Positions 10,601 to 21,690 of a stretch of DNA of 64,000 nucleotides are shown in pieces. The stretch lies in assembly GCA_033961575.1 (NCBI GenBank), contig CM066736.1, positions 86,473,352 through 86,537,351 on the forward strand, given 5' to 3'. A program made the translations under genes and the position numbers. This DNA is from Aselliscus stoliczkanus (Eukaryota > Chordata > Mammalia > Chiroptera > Hipposideridae). Every line of letters begins with the position of its first letter. Position 1 is the first letter of the stretch. The notes under the pieces were generated by a model. It searched no databases. It was not told the origin of the DNA and saw nothing but the letters and a program-made list of their open reading frames with translations.

Positions 10601-12221
10601 CTGATGTTCTGTGATTGCCCAGCAAACCAGGCACAACCAGCTTCACGGGTCCACTCAGTGGAAGGAACAGCCTCTCGGAATTGTAGCAACATTCAGGGAA
10701 ATAAGGTTTGCATCAAGTTAGAGGCTAAAATAAAAGGAAATAAAAATCCCTGCTGACAAATCTATGATGGAAAGAAGTTCAGTTTAATTCAGATTAACCT
10801 TTCATTACTTAATTCATGTATTTAAAAATGTTTGTGGAGGGTTTATTATGAGCTGGGTTTACAGGCATCACATGTACCAGGACTTGGAGCCATGGCTGCC
10901 ATGACCTTTTCCCTTAAGTCACTTCTTGAAAAGACTATTTTCCTAGCCATGTAGAACCTCTATTTAGGAACCAGTCTATCTGAAACTGTTTGCAAATGCC
11001 CTCAGAACAAAACAGAAATTTAGAGTTGTCTCTGACATCAGCGAAAGAAATGGAGAGTGGAAAATAAAACCTTTGGCCTAATTTTTTTCCCAGGTGGAAA
11101 CTAGAGCTTCCAAGTTGTCCAGGTGGCCTGGCTTGTGGAAAGAGTCCAAGGCCAGAGCCAGGAGGCCTGGTTTCCAGGACCAACCCTGACACCGATCTAC
11201 AGCTGACCTGGGGCTGCTCTCCACCCCATCCGATCCTGATTCTTCATGTGTAAAGAAAAGATCAGGGCTGTAACTATCCGCAGGGCCATTTTCACTCTTA
11301 CATATTCTGCAGCATGTTTTGCTAGAAGAGGGAGAAATTGGAGGTGATTTTTGGTATACTGAGTGGCACTGCTCCAGGGGTCGTGGGGGCGGAGAGGCAG
11401 TGATCTGACTGTCAGTATAACCTGGCCCTGGATTGCTTAGTCAAGGTAAAGGGCAAGTCAACATTTTCCTCAGCTCAGTTCTGTGGGTTGGAAAGTCTCA
11501 CTTCGGGGGTCTTGGGCTGCCATGATGCACAATAACCTTCTTCACCAGCCTCCAGGGAGCAGAGTTACTCTCTGCAGAGTGCTTGGTCTTCTCTCCTGAC
11601 ACTGGTTCTGAGACTTTTCAGTTCTCTGTGGTGCCCTCTGAACTGGGGACAAAAAAGGAAGGCTCCAAAGTGTGAGCACGAAATGGCTAAATGGTAACAC
11701 CTGCAGCAGCCAGTAGGAAGGGAGATGTATTGAATGACCCAGGGGGTACCCTGGAGCCTGTTTTTTCCCAATAGAAGTAGAATCCATCTTCAATTGGGAT
11801 TCCATTCAGGAAATGACTCCTTCTACCAAAAGTATTATATATACAATGCCTCTACCCTTGTAAAGTGACCAACATCCGGGTTTGCTGGGAACTGAGGGAT
11901 TTCCTGAGACATGGAACTTTCTGGGCAAATCAAGATAGTTGGTCCCTGGATGCAACAAAGTGACAGGATACAAAACAGGTCACAGGACACCCAGGTTAGA
12001 CTGAGACAGACCAAGAGCTCCAGCAGCAGCTTAATCCATTTTTTGGTTCATCCGATAGCATTTTGGAGTGCTCCTTAGAGGAAAAGGCCCCCCTTCCCAC
12101 CATCAATACAAGAAGATATCCTAGAAAGGGAATCCTCAAGTGAGTGGATATATAGACAGAGAACACTGATTCAAGAGACACAACATCAACCCAGAAGAAA
12201 TGGGATGAGAATGGAGTGGAG

Positions 12222-12229
12222 TATAAAAG
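12222..12229 (+). promoter_or_regulatory. TATA-like box upstream of copy A (weak)
   Basis: TATAAAAG lies 1.65 kb upstream of copy A. A GTAAGT donor-like site at 12561 lies between it and the acceptor at 13827, which would give a non-coding first exon of about 300 bases and an intron of about 1.27 kb. Neither site is clearly conserved in the other units, so this is a hypothesis. Confidence 0.2.
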
Positions 12230-12697
12230 ATGAGTTGAATCCAGAGCTATACAGAAATGGTTCTTTCAGCCATCCCTGAGAAAGAGTTATCACCAGTTCC
12301 TTAGTTCCAGTGAGCTGGAAGTTTTCGTCAGAGGCATTGACAATCATCTGGGCTCAGAGGTACACAAATAGAGTCAAAGGAACAAAGTGCTTAGAGTTTT
12401 CACTCCTGGGTTTAGCTTTGTCACTCTCAACCAGTCATCCTGTTGTCTTCACAAGGTCCCAGGTTAAAGAGCTCCATTCAGTGGGGAGATAGCTGGACTG
12501 GACCGGCTTATGCCAAATGACTGCAGTCGTGGTTCTGGTGCTGACAGTGGACAAAATCTGGTAAGTGTTTCCTCAACATTACCATACCCAGAGTGTTCCT
12601 CCACCTGTGGTAGCAGGAACTAGGCTTCCATACGAGGTATCCTTAAAGGAGCTACTTGAATTAATAAAGAAGCTACTTGATTTTTAAATTGATTTTT

Positions 12698-13220
12698 TAA
12701 AAAGATTTTTACTGGGGAATTGGGGAGGGAAACAGTATTGGGGAATTGAGGAAAGGGAATATTATGTTTTTCCAGGACCCATCAGCTCCAAGTCAAGTTG
12801 TTGTCCTTCAATCTTAGTTTTGGGGCGGGGGGGCACAAGCTCAGCTCCAAGTCCAGCCACTGCTTTCAATCTAGTGTGGGGGAGGGCATAGTCCACCATC
12901 CCATGCGGGAGTCGAACCAGCAACCTTGTTGCACACTGAGACACTGGGCAGCCCTTTGGCAGCTCGGAATTGCTCAGCTCAAGGTGTTCAATCTTGGTTG
13001 GGGGTGGGGGAAGGGGAGGTGTGCAACCCACCATCCGGTGTGGGAGTTGAACCAGCAGCCTTGTTAAGAGCGCATACTCTCACCAGCTTAGGAGCAGCTC
13101 AGCAGCAGCTCAGCAGCAGCTTGGCTTTGACTCAGCTCACTGGCCCATGTGGGAATCGAACTGGCGACCCTGTTGCTCAGAGCTTGCATTCTAACCAACT
13201 GAGCCACTCGGCCGGCCCCC
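12698..13220 (-). mobile_element. Composite tRNA-derived SINE, about 520 bp
   Basis: Reverse copy of the same family as 7452-7843, ending in GCCACTCGGCCGGCCCCC. Flanked by a perfect target duplication, TAAATTGATTTTT, at 12685-12697 and 13221-13233. Internal tRNA-like modules are repeated, each with a CAACTGAGCCAC- or AGCAACCTTGTT-type end. Confidence 0.85.
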
Positions 13221-13810
13221 TAAATTGATTTTTAATTGAACATAAATGGATGCTTCTTGACTTTTTTTTTCAGATAGAAGAAATTTTGCCCTCAAACCCT
13301 GAATCTGATTAATGTGGTTCACTTATGTTATTCTTTTTTTTTTTTAAGAATCAGTGGATCCAGGGTTAGAATCTTGCTTAAAAGGTCTTTAATCTAGCTC
13401 CTATCCAAATATTAAACCTCCTTTGTAGCATTTCAGTCCAAAAGACCTCAGTTTTGCGTAGCTCTAGTTATATGGAATTCACTCATTTTCAAGCCACTCG
13501 TTTGCCTTATGAGATAGTTCTAATTGTTTCTAATTGTAAGAAAATTATTCCACATGTGGGGCTGAACTCTGGGCCCCTGGCGCTGCTAATACTGGCTCTA
13601 TTTCTCTATAAGTGTTGTTCCTGTCCTTGGACAGCCCTTCACATATTTGTGTCCACCTCTCTTCCCCACCAGACAGGGCCAGCTCTTTCAACCATTGTTC
13701 ATTAGACACTTCACCATACTAGTTATGTAAGCTGTGCAATGAAATTCCAGACAAGATTGAGATTCATGGTTGGAAAGAAAAAGATGCACATTCTAGTTAA
13801 TGTTTTCTTG

Positions 13811-13827
13811 ATTGTTCTGCTTTCCAG
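13811..13827 (+). promoter_or_regulatory. Probable 3' splice acceptor before copy A
   Basis: A pyrimidine-rich run ends in TTTCCAG, with AG at 13826-13827, 52 bases before the ATG. Homologous acceptors precede all four copies. Odorant receptor genes usually have non-coding 5' exons spliced to one coding exon. Confidence 0.6.
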
Positions 13828-13879
13828 ATATGTGCTAATGCTCCTAATGTCTGTCTGTGACATCCATCCCTGACCCACT

Positions 13880-14848
13880 ATGAAAGCCACTTGTAATCGA
13901 TCAGAGGACTCCTTACCAGTCTTCTACCTAGTGGGCATCCCCTCTCTGCCCGAATCCCTCTTCCTCTTTGTCTTCTTAATTTTCCTCTTAATTTACCTGC
14001 TCATCGTGGTGGGAAATGCCATGATCTTAGTGGCTGTGGTGACAGAGCCCAGCCTCCACAAACCCATGTACTTTTTCCTGATCAATCTCTCAACCCTGGA
14101 CATCCTCTCTACTACAACCACCGTCCCCAAGATGCTGTCCTTATTCCTGCTTGGGGACCGCTTCCTCAGCTTTTCTGCCTGCTTCCTGCAGATGTACCTC
14201 TTCCATGGCCTCAGCTGCTCAGAAGCCTTCCTCCTGGTGGTCATGGCCTATGACCGCTATGTCGCTATCTGCCGCCCACTGCACTACACTGTCCACATGA
14301 CCCCACAGACCAATGCTGCACTGGCGGCCAGCGCCTGGCTCACCGCCCTCCTCCTGCCCATCCCGGCAGTGGTGCAGACCTCCCACATGGCTTTTGATAG
14401 CACTGTTCACATCTATAACTGCTTCTGTGACCACTTGGCTGTGGTCCAGGCCTCCTGCTCTGACACCACCCCCCAGACCCTCATGGGCTTCTGCATCGCC
14501 ATGGTGGTGTCCTTTCTGCCCCTTCTCCTGGTGCTTCTCTCCTATGCCCGCATCCTGACCTCCGTGCTTCGCATCAGCTCCCGAGAAGGACGCTCAAAAG
14601 CCTTCTCCACCTGCAGCTCCCACCTGCTGGTGGTTGGCACCTACTACTCATCCATTGCCATAGCCTACGTGGCCTATAGAGCTGACCTGCCCCTGGACTT
14701 CCACATCATGGGCAACGTGGTGTTCGCCATTCTCACACCTGTCCTCAACCCCCTAATCTACACGCTGAGGAACAAGGATGTCAAAGCAGCCATCACCAAA
14801 ATGGCATGTCTCCGGGGTCCAGGGCATTCTGGGGCCCTTGATCCTTAA
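13880..14848 (+). CDS. OR2AT4-like: Odorant receptor, OR2AT4-like, copy A (intact, 322 aa)
   Basis: A seven-helix G-protein coupled odorant receptor, expected in the plasma membrane and coupled to Golf/Gs. Human OR2AT4 responds to the sandalwood odorant Sandalore and is also expressed in keratinocytes; that is family knowledge and the ligand here is unknown. The reading frame is complete from ATG to TAA. Visible hallmarks are the N-terminal glycosylation site N6-R-S, GN in TM1 (45-46), PMYFFL (62-67), C101 at TM3, MAYDRYVAIC (122-131), the loop 2 cysteines C181, C183 and C193, KAFSTCSSHL (240-249) and PLIYTLRN (291-298). Length is normal for class II receptors. Only one ATG fits the homologous start. 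A probable splice acceptor lies 52 bases upstream. Loop 2 residues 166-189 are of the type shared with B and D, not C. It is the 3' part of duplicated unit A. Confidence 0.95.
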   Translation: MKATCNRSEDSLPVFYLVGIPSLPESLFLFVFLIFLLIYLLIVVGNAMILVAVVTEPSLHKPMYFFLINLSTLDILSTTTTVPKMLSLFLLGDRFLSFSACFLQMYLFHGLSCSEAFLLVVMAYDRYVAICRPLHYTVHMTPQTNAALAASAWLTALLLPIPAVVQTSHMAFDSTVHIYNCFCDHLAVVQASCSDTTPQTLMGFCIAMVVSFLPLLLVLLSYARILTSVLRISSREGRSKAFSTCSSHLLVVGTYYSSIAIAYVAYRADLPLDFHIMGNVVFAILTPVLNPLIYTLRNKDVKAAITKMACLRGPGHSGALDP

Positions 14849-14920
14849 ATGCAACATATTCAGTTCCCTGAACACCAATGAAAATGCTTAGCACCAAATA
14901 GAAACACAGTAAATATTTTA

Positions 14921-14926
14921 AATAAA
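14921..14926 (+). terminator. Candidate poly(A) signal, copy A
   Basis: AATAAA about 70 bases after the stop codon of copy A. Confidence 0.4.
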
Positions 14927-15048
14927 TTACAGCAGCTTAAATTGGCTTCATTCAGTTAAATAGATAGCTAAAACCTGGTCCTCAAATACTGGATCAAAAA
15001 GACTTCCCACTGATGCTATAGAATAATTGTGGTTTTCACAAATTTTTC

Positions 15049-15509
15049 TTTTTAAAGATTTTATTGGGGAATTGGGGGAGGGGAACAGCATTGGTGAATC
15101 AGGGAAGGGGAACAGACAAGTTGCTGTCCTTTTGTTCTTCAGTCTAGTTGTGGAAGACATGGTTTCACTGACCCATGTCGGTATTGTGATCATTGCACTC
15201 TTCCCGGCTGAGACAGTTGCTTGCCGGCCATTGGACGGCCACTCACCGTGGCTCACGGCAGCTCATGGCAGCTCACATTAGCTGCAGGTCACTCAAGGTA
15301 GCTCACAGCAGCCCATTGCAGCCCCACTGCAGCCTACGCCTTCGCCGGTGACTCACGGCAGCCCAGCTCTAGGTCGAGCTGTTGTTCACCATCTTAGCTG
15401 TAGAGTGCGCAGTGTCACTGACCCTCATTGGGATCCGAACTGGGGCCCTGCTGCTCAGAGCTGGTGCTCCCAAGCCAACTCTTAACCAATGAGCCACTCG
15501 GCCAGCCCA
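15049..15509 (-). mobile_element. Long composite SINE (reverse)
   Basis: Begins AAAGATTTTATTGGGGAATT and ends GCCACTCGGCCAGCCC. Target duplications GGTTTTCACAAATTTTTC (15031-15048) and GGTTTTCACAATTTTTCT (15510-15527). Same family as 2192-2634. Confidence 0.85.
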
Positions 15510-15529
15510 GGTTTTCACAATTTTTCTCA

Positions 15530-17090
15530 ATCATTAATGTGATGAATAGAAGTTGATCAAGCAGTCATTCATAAAAATCTTTACGAGGCACTGGAGACAG
15601 AAACAAACCAGACACAGTTGCTGTCCTCAAGGTATTCATAATCTAGTGAGGGAGTCAGAACCAGAGAAATAAGATAAGATGATAAGACAGAGAGAACCAA
15701 AGTTGTGGGAGCCAAGAAGTTAGTATTATTTCAATGTCAAAATTTTTTCCTATAAGTTCTTATAATTTTGGCATTGGTGTCACTCGTTTATTAGTGAGCA
15801 CTCATGTATCAGCAATACAGTTCGGGGTGGATGGGAGGCTTGATCACATAAGAAAACTACTAGCAGCTCCAATAAGGGAATGGTAATGGGGTCCGTATTC
15901 CTGTCCAATGGGAAGGATCCATTTTCAGCTTGATTACCCATTAAAAAGGGAGGCTACCTGCCAAGAACTAGTGGGTAGAAGTTAGAGTGGTTCCTCTCAC
16001 CATTATCCACAGCGACCCATTTGAGAGACTGTGCTTCAGTCCTGATGACTTTAGCCTTTAAGCAGTCCTGCTTCCTTAGAAGACACAGTGAGTTTCACTA
16101 CATTTAAAGCTACAATGGCTACCTGGTCATTTGAAGCCCACGGTGCAATTATACCAGCAGTCAAAAATATAAAAAATAAAAATAAAAGGAGTTACATGTT
16201 TGTGAGGACAGTTGGCCCTGATCTTCAAGAGAAAGTAAGACCACTCTTCCATAATGGGGGCTGGGGTGTTGGCCCTCGGCCACAGGAATATTTGTTGGTT
16301 CTTCCATGACCAAGTTTAACTGTACATGGGCAATTAAAGCAGCATGGTCTGATGAGGCATAATAACCAGAGTCTCAGAACTATCAGGGATGAGGATCAGA
16401 GTCATACTAGAAGGGGTTCCATCTAGACCAACTAAAGTGATTGAATGTGAAGGGAAAGAGAGAGAAATCTAGAATGGGTGGTAGAGGAGATAAGGAGTAT
16501 CACTCACAGCCTTGGGACTGACTACAGCAGCAGGGGCAGTAGTTAACCCCACTAATCTTTCTCTTAGAGATTTCCACCCAAATTGTGACTGCTCAAAATC
16601 CTGGAAACCCTATGTCCAAATAGAGTGAACTTCTTGTGATAAGACTGAGATCTGAAGAAGGGTTACATGATAAGTGAATGAATCTGAAAGGGTCAAAGGA
16701 TAGACTGCAGTAGACAAAATTGGTGGCTTGCCCTCTAGCAGCTGTGTTGGCTGCTAACAGCTCACACACTTACACCCTAAGATATAGGTATAATGGCCCT
16801 GGCCCTGTTGCTTCCCATAATGGGGGGAAGGGACAAGAGAGTAACTCCATAAGCAGAACAAGCAGAACCAACTACTGGGTACTAAGCAGCCTAAGCTTAG
16901 ATGCCAGTTGTTGACTGCAGTTCCTGGTAAAGCCAGCTATTCAGTATTTAGAGACCCTGAGAAGCCATGAAAGATGCACTTCTCTTGTGGGAGATGGACA
17001 CCCACATTCTCATGGGAAATGGAATATATGCAAGCCAACTTTCCTCTGGCAACTGCCAGGTAATGCAAACAAAAATCCTGGAGTAATTTT
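15530..17090. other. Unassigned stretch, possibly old LTR-element material
   Basis: No reading frame with recognisable domains. The texture (long, moderately AG-rich, no MIR or L1 phrases) resembles a diverged endogenous retroviral fragment, but I could not tie any part to a named family. Confidence 0.3.
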
Positions 17091-17094
17091 CAAA

Positions 17095-17310
17095 AAATCA
17101 TGTGTCGCTCCAAGTACACCATGTCCCTTATCTCATTAAATCTGCTCAAAAACTCTATGTCACAGGTCATAGGTCATATTGTTATGTTCCTTCTTATAGA
17201 TGGAGAAACTTAGATTCTGAGACGTTAAATAAATTTGCTAAAGTGACATCACTAAAATATATTCAAACTGGGTTTCAAATCTAAGACTTTCACACTTAAG
17301 GCCCTGGGCC
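17095..17310 (-). repeat. MIR
   Basis: Reverse MIR: CCTTATCTCATTAAATCTGC, then TAGATGGAGAAACTTAGATT and the tRNA-like end. Confidence 0.7.
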
Positions 17311-17334
17311 CTACTCCACGAGGGAATACTGAAG

Positions 17335-17411
17335 AACATGGTCCTGGGAATGAAGCCCTGGGTCTGATTGTAGCTCTGATACTAAACATCAGCATGAGTA
17401 ATTCATTTCAC
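17335..17411 (+). repeat. MIR 5' part cut off by SINEs
   Basis: GGGTCTGATTGTAGCTCTGA and GAGTAATTCATTTCAC, where the MIR core breaks off into poly-T of a SINE. Confidence 0.6.
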
Positions 17412-17878
17412 TTTTTTTTTTTTTTTAGGATTTTTTAAATTGGGGAATTGGGGCAGGGGAACAGCGTTGGGGAACCAGGGAAGGGGAACAGACAAGTTGC
17501 TGTCCTTTTGTTCTTCAGTCTCGTTGTGGAGGACGTTGCTTCACTGGCCCATGTCAGTATCATCGTTGCGCTTCTTCCTGGGTGAGGCAGATTGGTCACC
17601 GGCCTCTGGACGGCGGCTCACAGCAGCTATTGGCAGCTCACACCGGCTCCCGGCCGCTCACGCTGGCTGCCAGCCACTCACTGTAGTCTATGGCAGTCTA
17701 CTGCAGCAGGGGCTGCCGCTATGCTATCCAGGGACTCACAACAGCCCAGCTCCAGGTGGAGCTGCCATTCACCATCTTAGCTGCAGAGGGCAGTGTCACT
17801 GGCCCTAATATGTGGGATCTGAACCGGGGTGCTGGCGTCCCAAGCCAGCTCCTAACTAATGCACCACTCAGCCGGCCC
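17412..17878 (-). mobile_element. Long composite SINE, first of a pair
   Basis: Reverse copy ending GCACCACTCAGCCGGCCC. The target CATTTCAC is present before (17404-17411) and after (17881-17888). Confidence 0.85.
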
Positions 17879-17886
17879 GTCATTTC

Positions 17887-17888
<2 letters not shown>

Positions 17889-17923
<35 letters not shown>

Positions 17924-18309
17924 GGGGAAGTTGGGAAATCGGGGAAGGGGAACAGACAAGTTGCTGTCTTTTTTTTTTGTTCTTCAGTTTAGTTGCGGAG
18001 GATGTTGCTTCACTGTTGGTATCGTCATTGTGCTCTTCCCGGATGAGGCAGATCGGTCGCTGGCCTCTGGATGTCGCTCACTGCGGCTATTGGCAGCTCA
18101 CTCTTGGCTGCCAGCCGCTCACGCTGGCTGCGGGCCACTCACTATAGCCTATGGCAGCCCACACCATCACCGGGGCTCGCACAGCCCAGCTCCAGGGGGA
18201 GCTGTTGTTAGCTGTAGAGGGCAGTGTCACTGGCCCTCATGTGGGATCCGAACCGGGGCCGCTGGCATCCCAAAACCAGCGCTTAACCAATGCGCCACTC
18301 GGCCGGCCC
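17889..18309 (-). mobile_element. Long composite SINE, second of a pair
   Basis: Reverse copy ending GCCACTCGGCCGGCCC. TCAC lies on both sides. It is shorter than its neighbour, lacking part of the body. Confidence 0.85.
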
Positions 18310-18313
18310 TCAC

Positions 18314-21300
18314 TTTTTTTTTTTTAATTCTTTTATTGTGAAATAAACATTAAAAAAAATTAGTTTCAGGTGTACAACACAGTGCACTAGTTATCCTTTT
18401 TACCCCTCAAAGTGACAATCCCCCTCCCCCGGTTTACTCCCCCCATATCATACATATCTATTACAATTCCTTTGACTCCCTTTCACAGTATACTCCATAT
18501 ACCGTGACTATCTATATATTCAATTACAGTTGGCATACAATATTATACAACATCAGCTTCAGGTATACAGTGCAGTGACCAACCTCTACTCCATCCATGA
18601 AGTGGTCTCCCTAACAAGACTTATGACCATCTGACAAGCCGCAAAATTTTTACCTTATTATATTCCCCAAACTGTGTTTCATATCCCTGTGACAATATTG
18701 TAGTTGCCTATTTATGCTGTCTAATCCCTTTCCCTTCTCCCTCATCCCCACCCCCCTCCCAACTAGCAACCCTCAGTTTTTCCTCTATATATATGAGTCT
18801 GTTTCTATTTACTTTGCTCATTCATTCAGTTTTTCAGATTCCACATATAAGTGAGATCATATGGTATTTGTCTTTCTCCGACAGACTTATTTCACTTAAC
18901 ATAATAGTCTCTTCACAACATTATCAATTACATTCCGAGAACAGCCCCCCATATCCCTGTGGCAACATTGTAGTCACCCACTTATGCTGTCCAAAACCTT
19001 CCCCCTCTCCCTCAGCCTCATCCCCTCCCAGCCAGCAACCATCAGTTTTTCCTTTATATCTGCTAGATATAATTTCAATCTACTTAAATTTACTGAGACT
19101 TGTTTTGTAGCCTAACATGTGGTCTGTCTTGGAAAATGTCCCATGTGCACTTGAGAAGAATGTATATTCTGTTGTTTCAGGGTGAAATGCTCTAAAAATA
19201 TAGATGAAGTCCAGCTGGTCTAAAGTGTCATTTAAGGCCATTCTTTCCATATTGATTTTTTGTCCATTGGTGACAATGGGGTGTTGAAGTCCCCTACTAT
19301 GATACTGTGACTGTTGATCTCTGTCTTTATGTCTGTCAAAATCTGTTATATATAATTAGGAGCTCCTATGTTGGGTGCATAGATGTTTATTAGGGTTATA
19401 GTGCCCTTCTTTGTCTTTTATTGTAGTCTTCATTTTAAAGTCTATTTTGTCCAAAATAAGTACTGTACTCCAGCTCTTTTTCTCGTTTCCATTTGCATGA
19501 AATATCTTATTCCATCTGTAAACAGCATATACATGTGTCCTATTTTCTTATCCACTCAGCCACTCTCTGTCTTTTGATTGCAGCATTTAGCCCATTCACA
19601 TTTAAAATGATTATTGATAGGTGCATATGTATTGCCATTTTGTTATTTGTATTCCTGGTCTTCCTAGGTTAGCTTGTTTACTCCTTTCTTTGGTTTAAAA
19701 AAGCCCTTTTAACATTTCTTGCAATGCTGCTTGGTGGTAATGAATTCCTTAAGCTTATTCTTTTCTGAGAAGTTCTTTATTTCTCCTTCAATTTTAAATG
19801 ATAGCCATGCTGGGTAGAGCAATCTTGGTTGTAGGCCTTTATTTTGTGTCACTTTGAATATCTCCTGTCACTCGCTTCTGGCCTGCAGAGTTTCTGTAGA
19901 CAAGTCAGCTGTTAGTCTAATAGGAGTTTCTTTGTATGTAACCTGCTATCTTTCTCTTGCTGCTTTTAGGATTCTGACTCTGTTTTTAACCTTTGCCATT
20001 TTAACTATGATGTGTCTATGTGTGGACCTGTTTGGGTTCAGCTTGTTTGGAATTCTCTGCACTTCCTGGGCATGTATGTCGATTTCCTTCACCAGGGTAG
20101 GGAAGTTTTCAGTCATTATTTTTTCAAATACATTCTCGACACCTTGCTTCTTTCTCTTCTCCTTCTGGTATTCCTATGATGCGATTGTGGTTGCGCTTCA
20201 TCTTGTCCCATAGGGCTCTTAAACTATTTTCATTGTTTTTTTGTTCTTTGGTCTTTTTGTTGTTCCAGCTTGGTGATTTTTGCTATTTTGTCTTCCAAAT
20301 CGCTGATCCGATTTTCTGCTTCATCTACTCTACTCGTGATTCCTTGAGTGTGTTCTTCATTTCAGTTATTGTATTCTTTAGTTCTAACTGGTTGTTTTTT
20401 ATGATTTCTCTATCCTTCCTTATGTCCTCACTAAGTTTGTTAAACATTCTTATCATCAGTGTTCTAAACTCTCTCTGAAAGGTTGGATCCCTCTGTTTCA
20501 TTTAGTTCCGTTTCTGGAAGTTTCTTCTGATCTTTTACTTGTGACATGTTTCTTTGTTTCCTCATTCTGGTTGTTGTTCTGGAATTGCTTTGATGTATTA
20601 GATAGATCACCAGGAGAGCCCTGGCTGGATCACGCAGGCGCACAGTTCATGGCCCAACACTCCCAGGAAAACTCCCAGTCTCAACCTGTCCCAATCAGCC
20701 GTTTGCAGATCAGGCCGAGCAGCCCGATAACCAATCACCAGCCTGGCAACTCTGCATGCACAGTGAGGAGAGTGGAGACCCAAGGCAGCTCATGCACTCC
20801 CGTGTCTCAGTGAGCAGCCTGTTGGAGCCAGAGGGCACCCGCCCAGCATTTCCCTGGCAATGCAAAAAAGGGGGGCAGAGGGGCCGGCCGAGTGGTGCAG
20901 TGGTTAAGCGCTGGCTTGGGAAGCCAGCGGCCCTGGTTCGGTCCCACATATGAGGGCCAGTGACACTGCCCTCAAAAAAAAACAAAGGTGGGCGGAGGGT
21001 GGGGATCCAAGGCTGCATACATGCGCACGCATGCACTTCTGCACCAATTCCACCAGACCAGTGAGGTCCCAGACCTGACCCTCTGTGGGAGGGCCCAATC
21101 CTGACAAAATGGCACCCTCCTGTACACTACTCAGGTACAAGCTCCACACCAGGGGAACAAGAGTCCCAAAACCTCCAGCTTCTGCCTCAAAGGTGCTCAG
21201 TTCAGTCCATCCCCGCAGGCTCCCGGGCCTAGCTCACACAGCTACTCCCTCCACCAGGAATCAGGTAAGTGCTCACCGGCGAGCAAGCCCATGCGCCGGC

Positions 21301-21690
21301 CCCACTGGTTCTCCAGCTGCCCTCAACCTCACCGAGCTGGGCAAAGAGAGTCCTCACTAATTTCTACTGCCAGCTGTCTTGGAACTCCTCTTCCCGGCAA
21401 AGGAACTCTGGGCTAGTGAACTTGGTGTGGGGCCAGACGGTCTCTCCCCCAACCAGAGAAGCCTCCCCACAGCTGGGGCGTCCCTCACTGGGTTCACCCT
21501 CTCTCGTCTCTGACCCATCTACCAGACCCGACATGGCCTCCTCTTTAAGTTCTTCATTTAGTGGTTCTGTTCATCTAGTGTTCCGGGGACTTCCGGGGTT
21601 GAATGTTATATAAATTATTTGTAATTTTGGTGTGATACTGGGAGGCAGTTAGCACAGCATCTGTCTATTCCACAATTTTACCAGAAGTCT
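18314..21690 (-). mobile_element. L1 with both ends but an internal deletion
   Basis: Read on the minus strand: 5' UTR (21690 to about 20540), ORF1 (about 20540 to 19690), only the distal endonuclease part of ORF2 (about 19680 to 19070), then the 3' UTR (19060 to 18314). The reverse transcriptase part is missing. The 5' end matches, by eye, that of the L1 starting at 40189 (GCTGTGC..ACTGCCTCCCAG..ATCACACCAAAATTACAAA). No intact frames. A short SINE is nested at 20882-20983. Confidence 0.8.
20882..20983 (+). mobile_element. Short tRNA-head SINE
   Basis: About 95 bases plus an A tail. A box GTGGTGCAGTGGTTAAG, anticodon-like arm CTGGC-TTGGGAA-GCCAG, B box GGTTCGGTCCC. Similar flanks AAAGGGGGGCAGAGG and CAAAGGTGGGCGGAGG suggest a target duplication. 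Confidence 0.9.

Larger units (their letters stand above)
9440..14930 (+). repeat. Duplicated receptor unit A
   Basis: Block that ends in copy A and shares diverged upstream sequence with units B-D: a MIR-like start, a motif of the form AAxCTTGTTGTTCTxATATCAGCAAAGCCC followed by a purine-rich stretch, and the segment around 11540-11800. It carries its own young SINE (12698-13220), absent from the other units at this position. Confidence 0.65.

Noticed and set aside
20882..20983. Functional tRNA gene
   Set aside because: It has A and B boxes but also a SINE body and A tail, and the cloverleaf is incomplete; it is a SINE.
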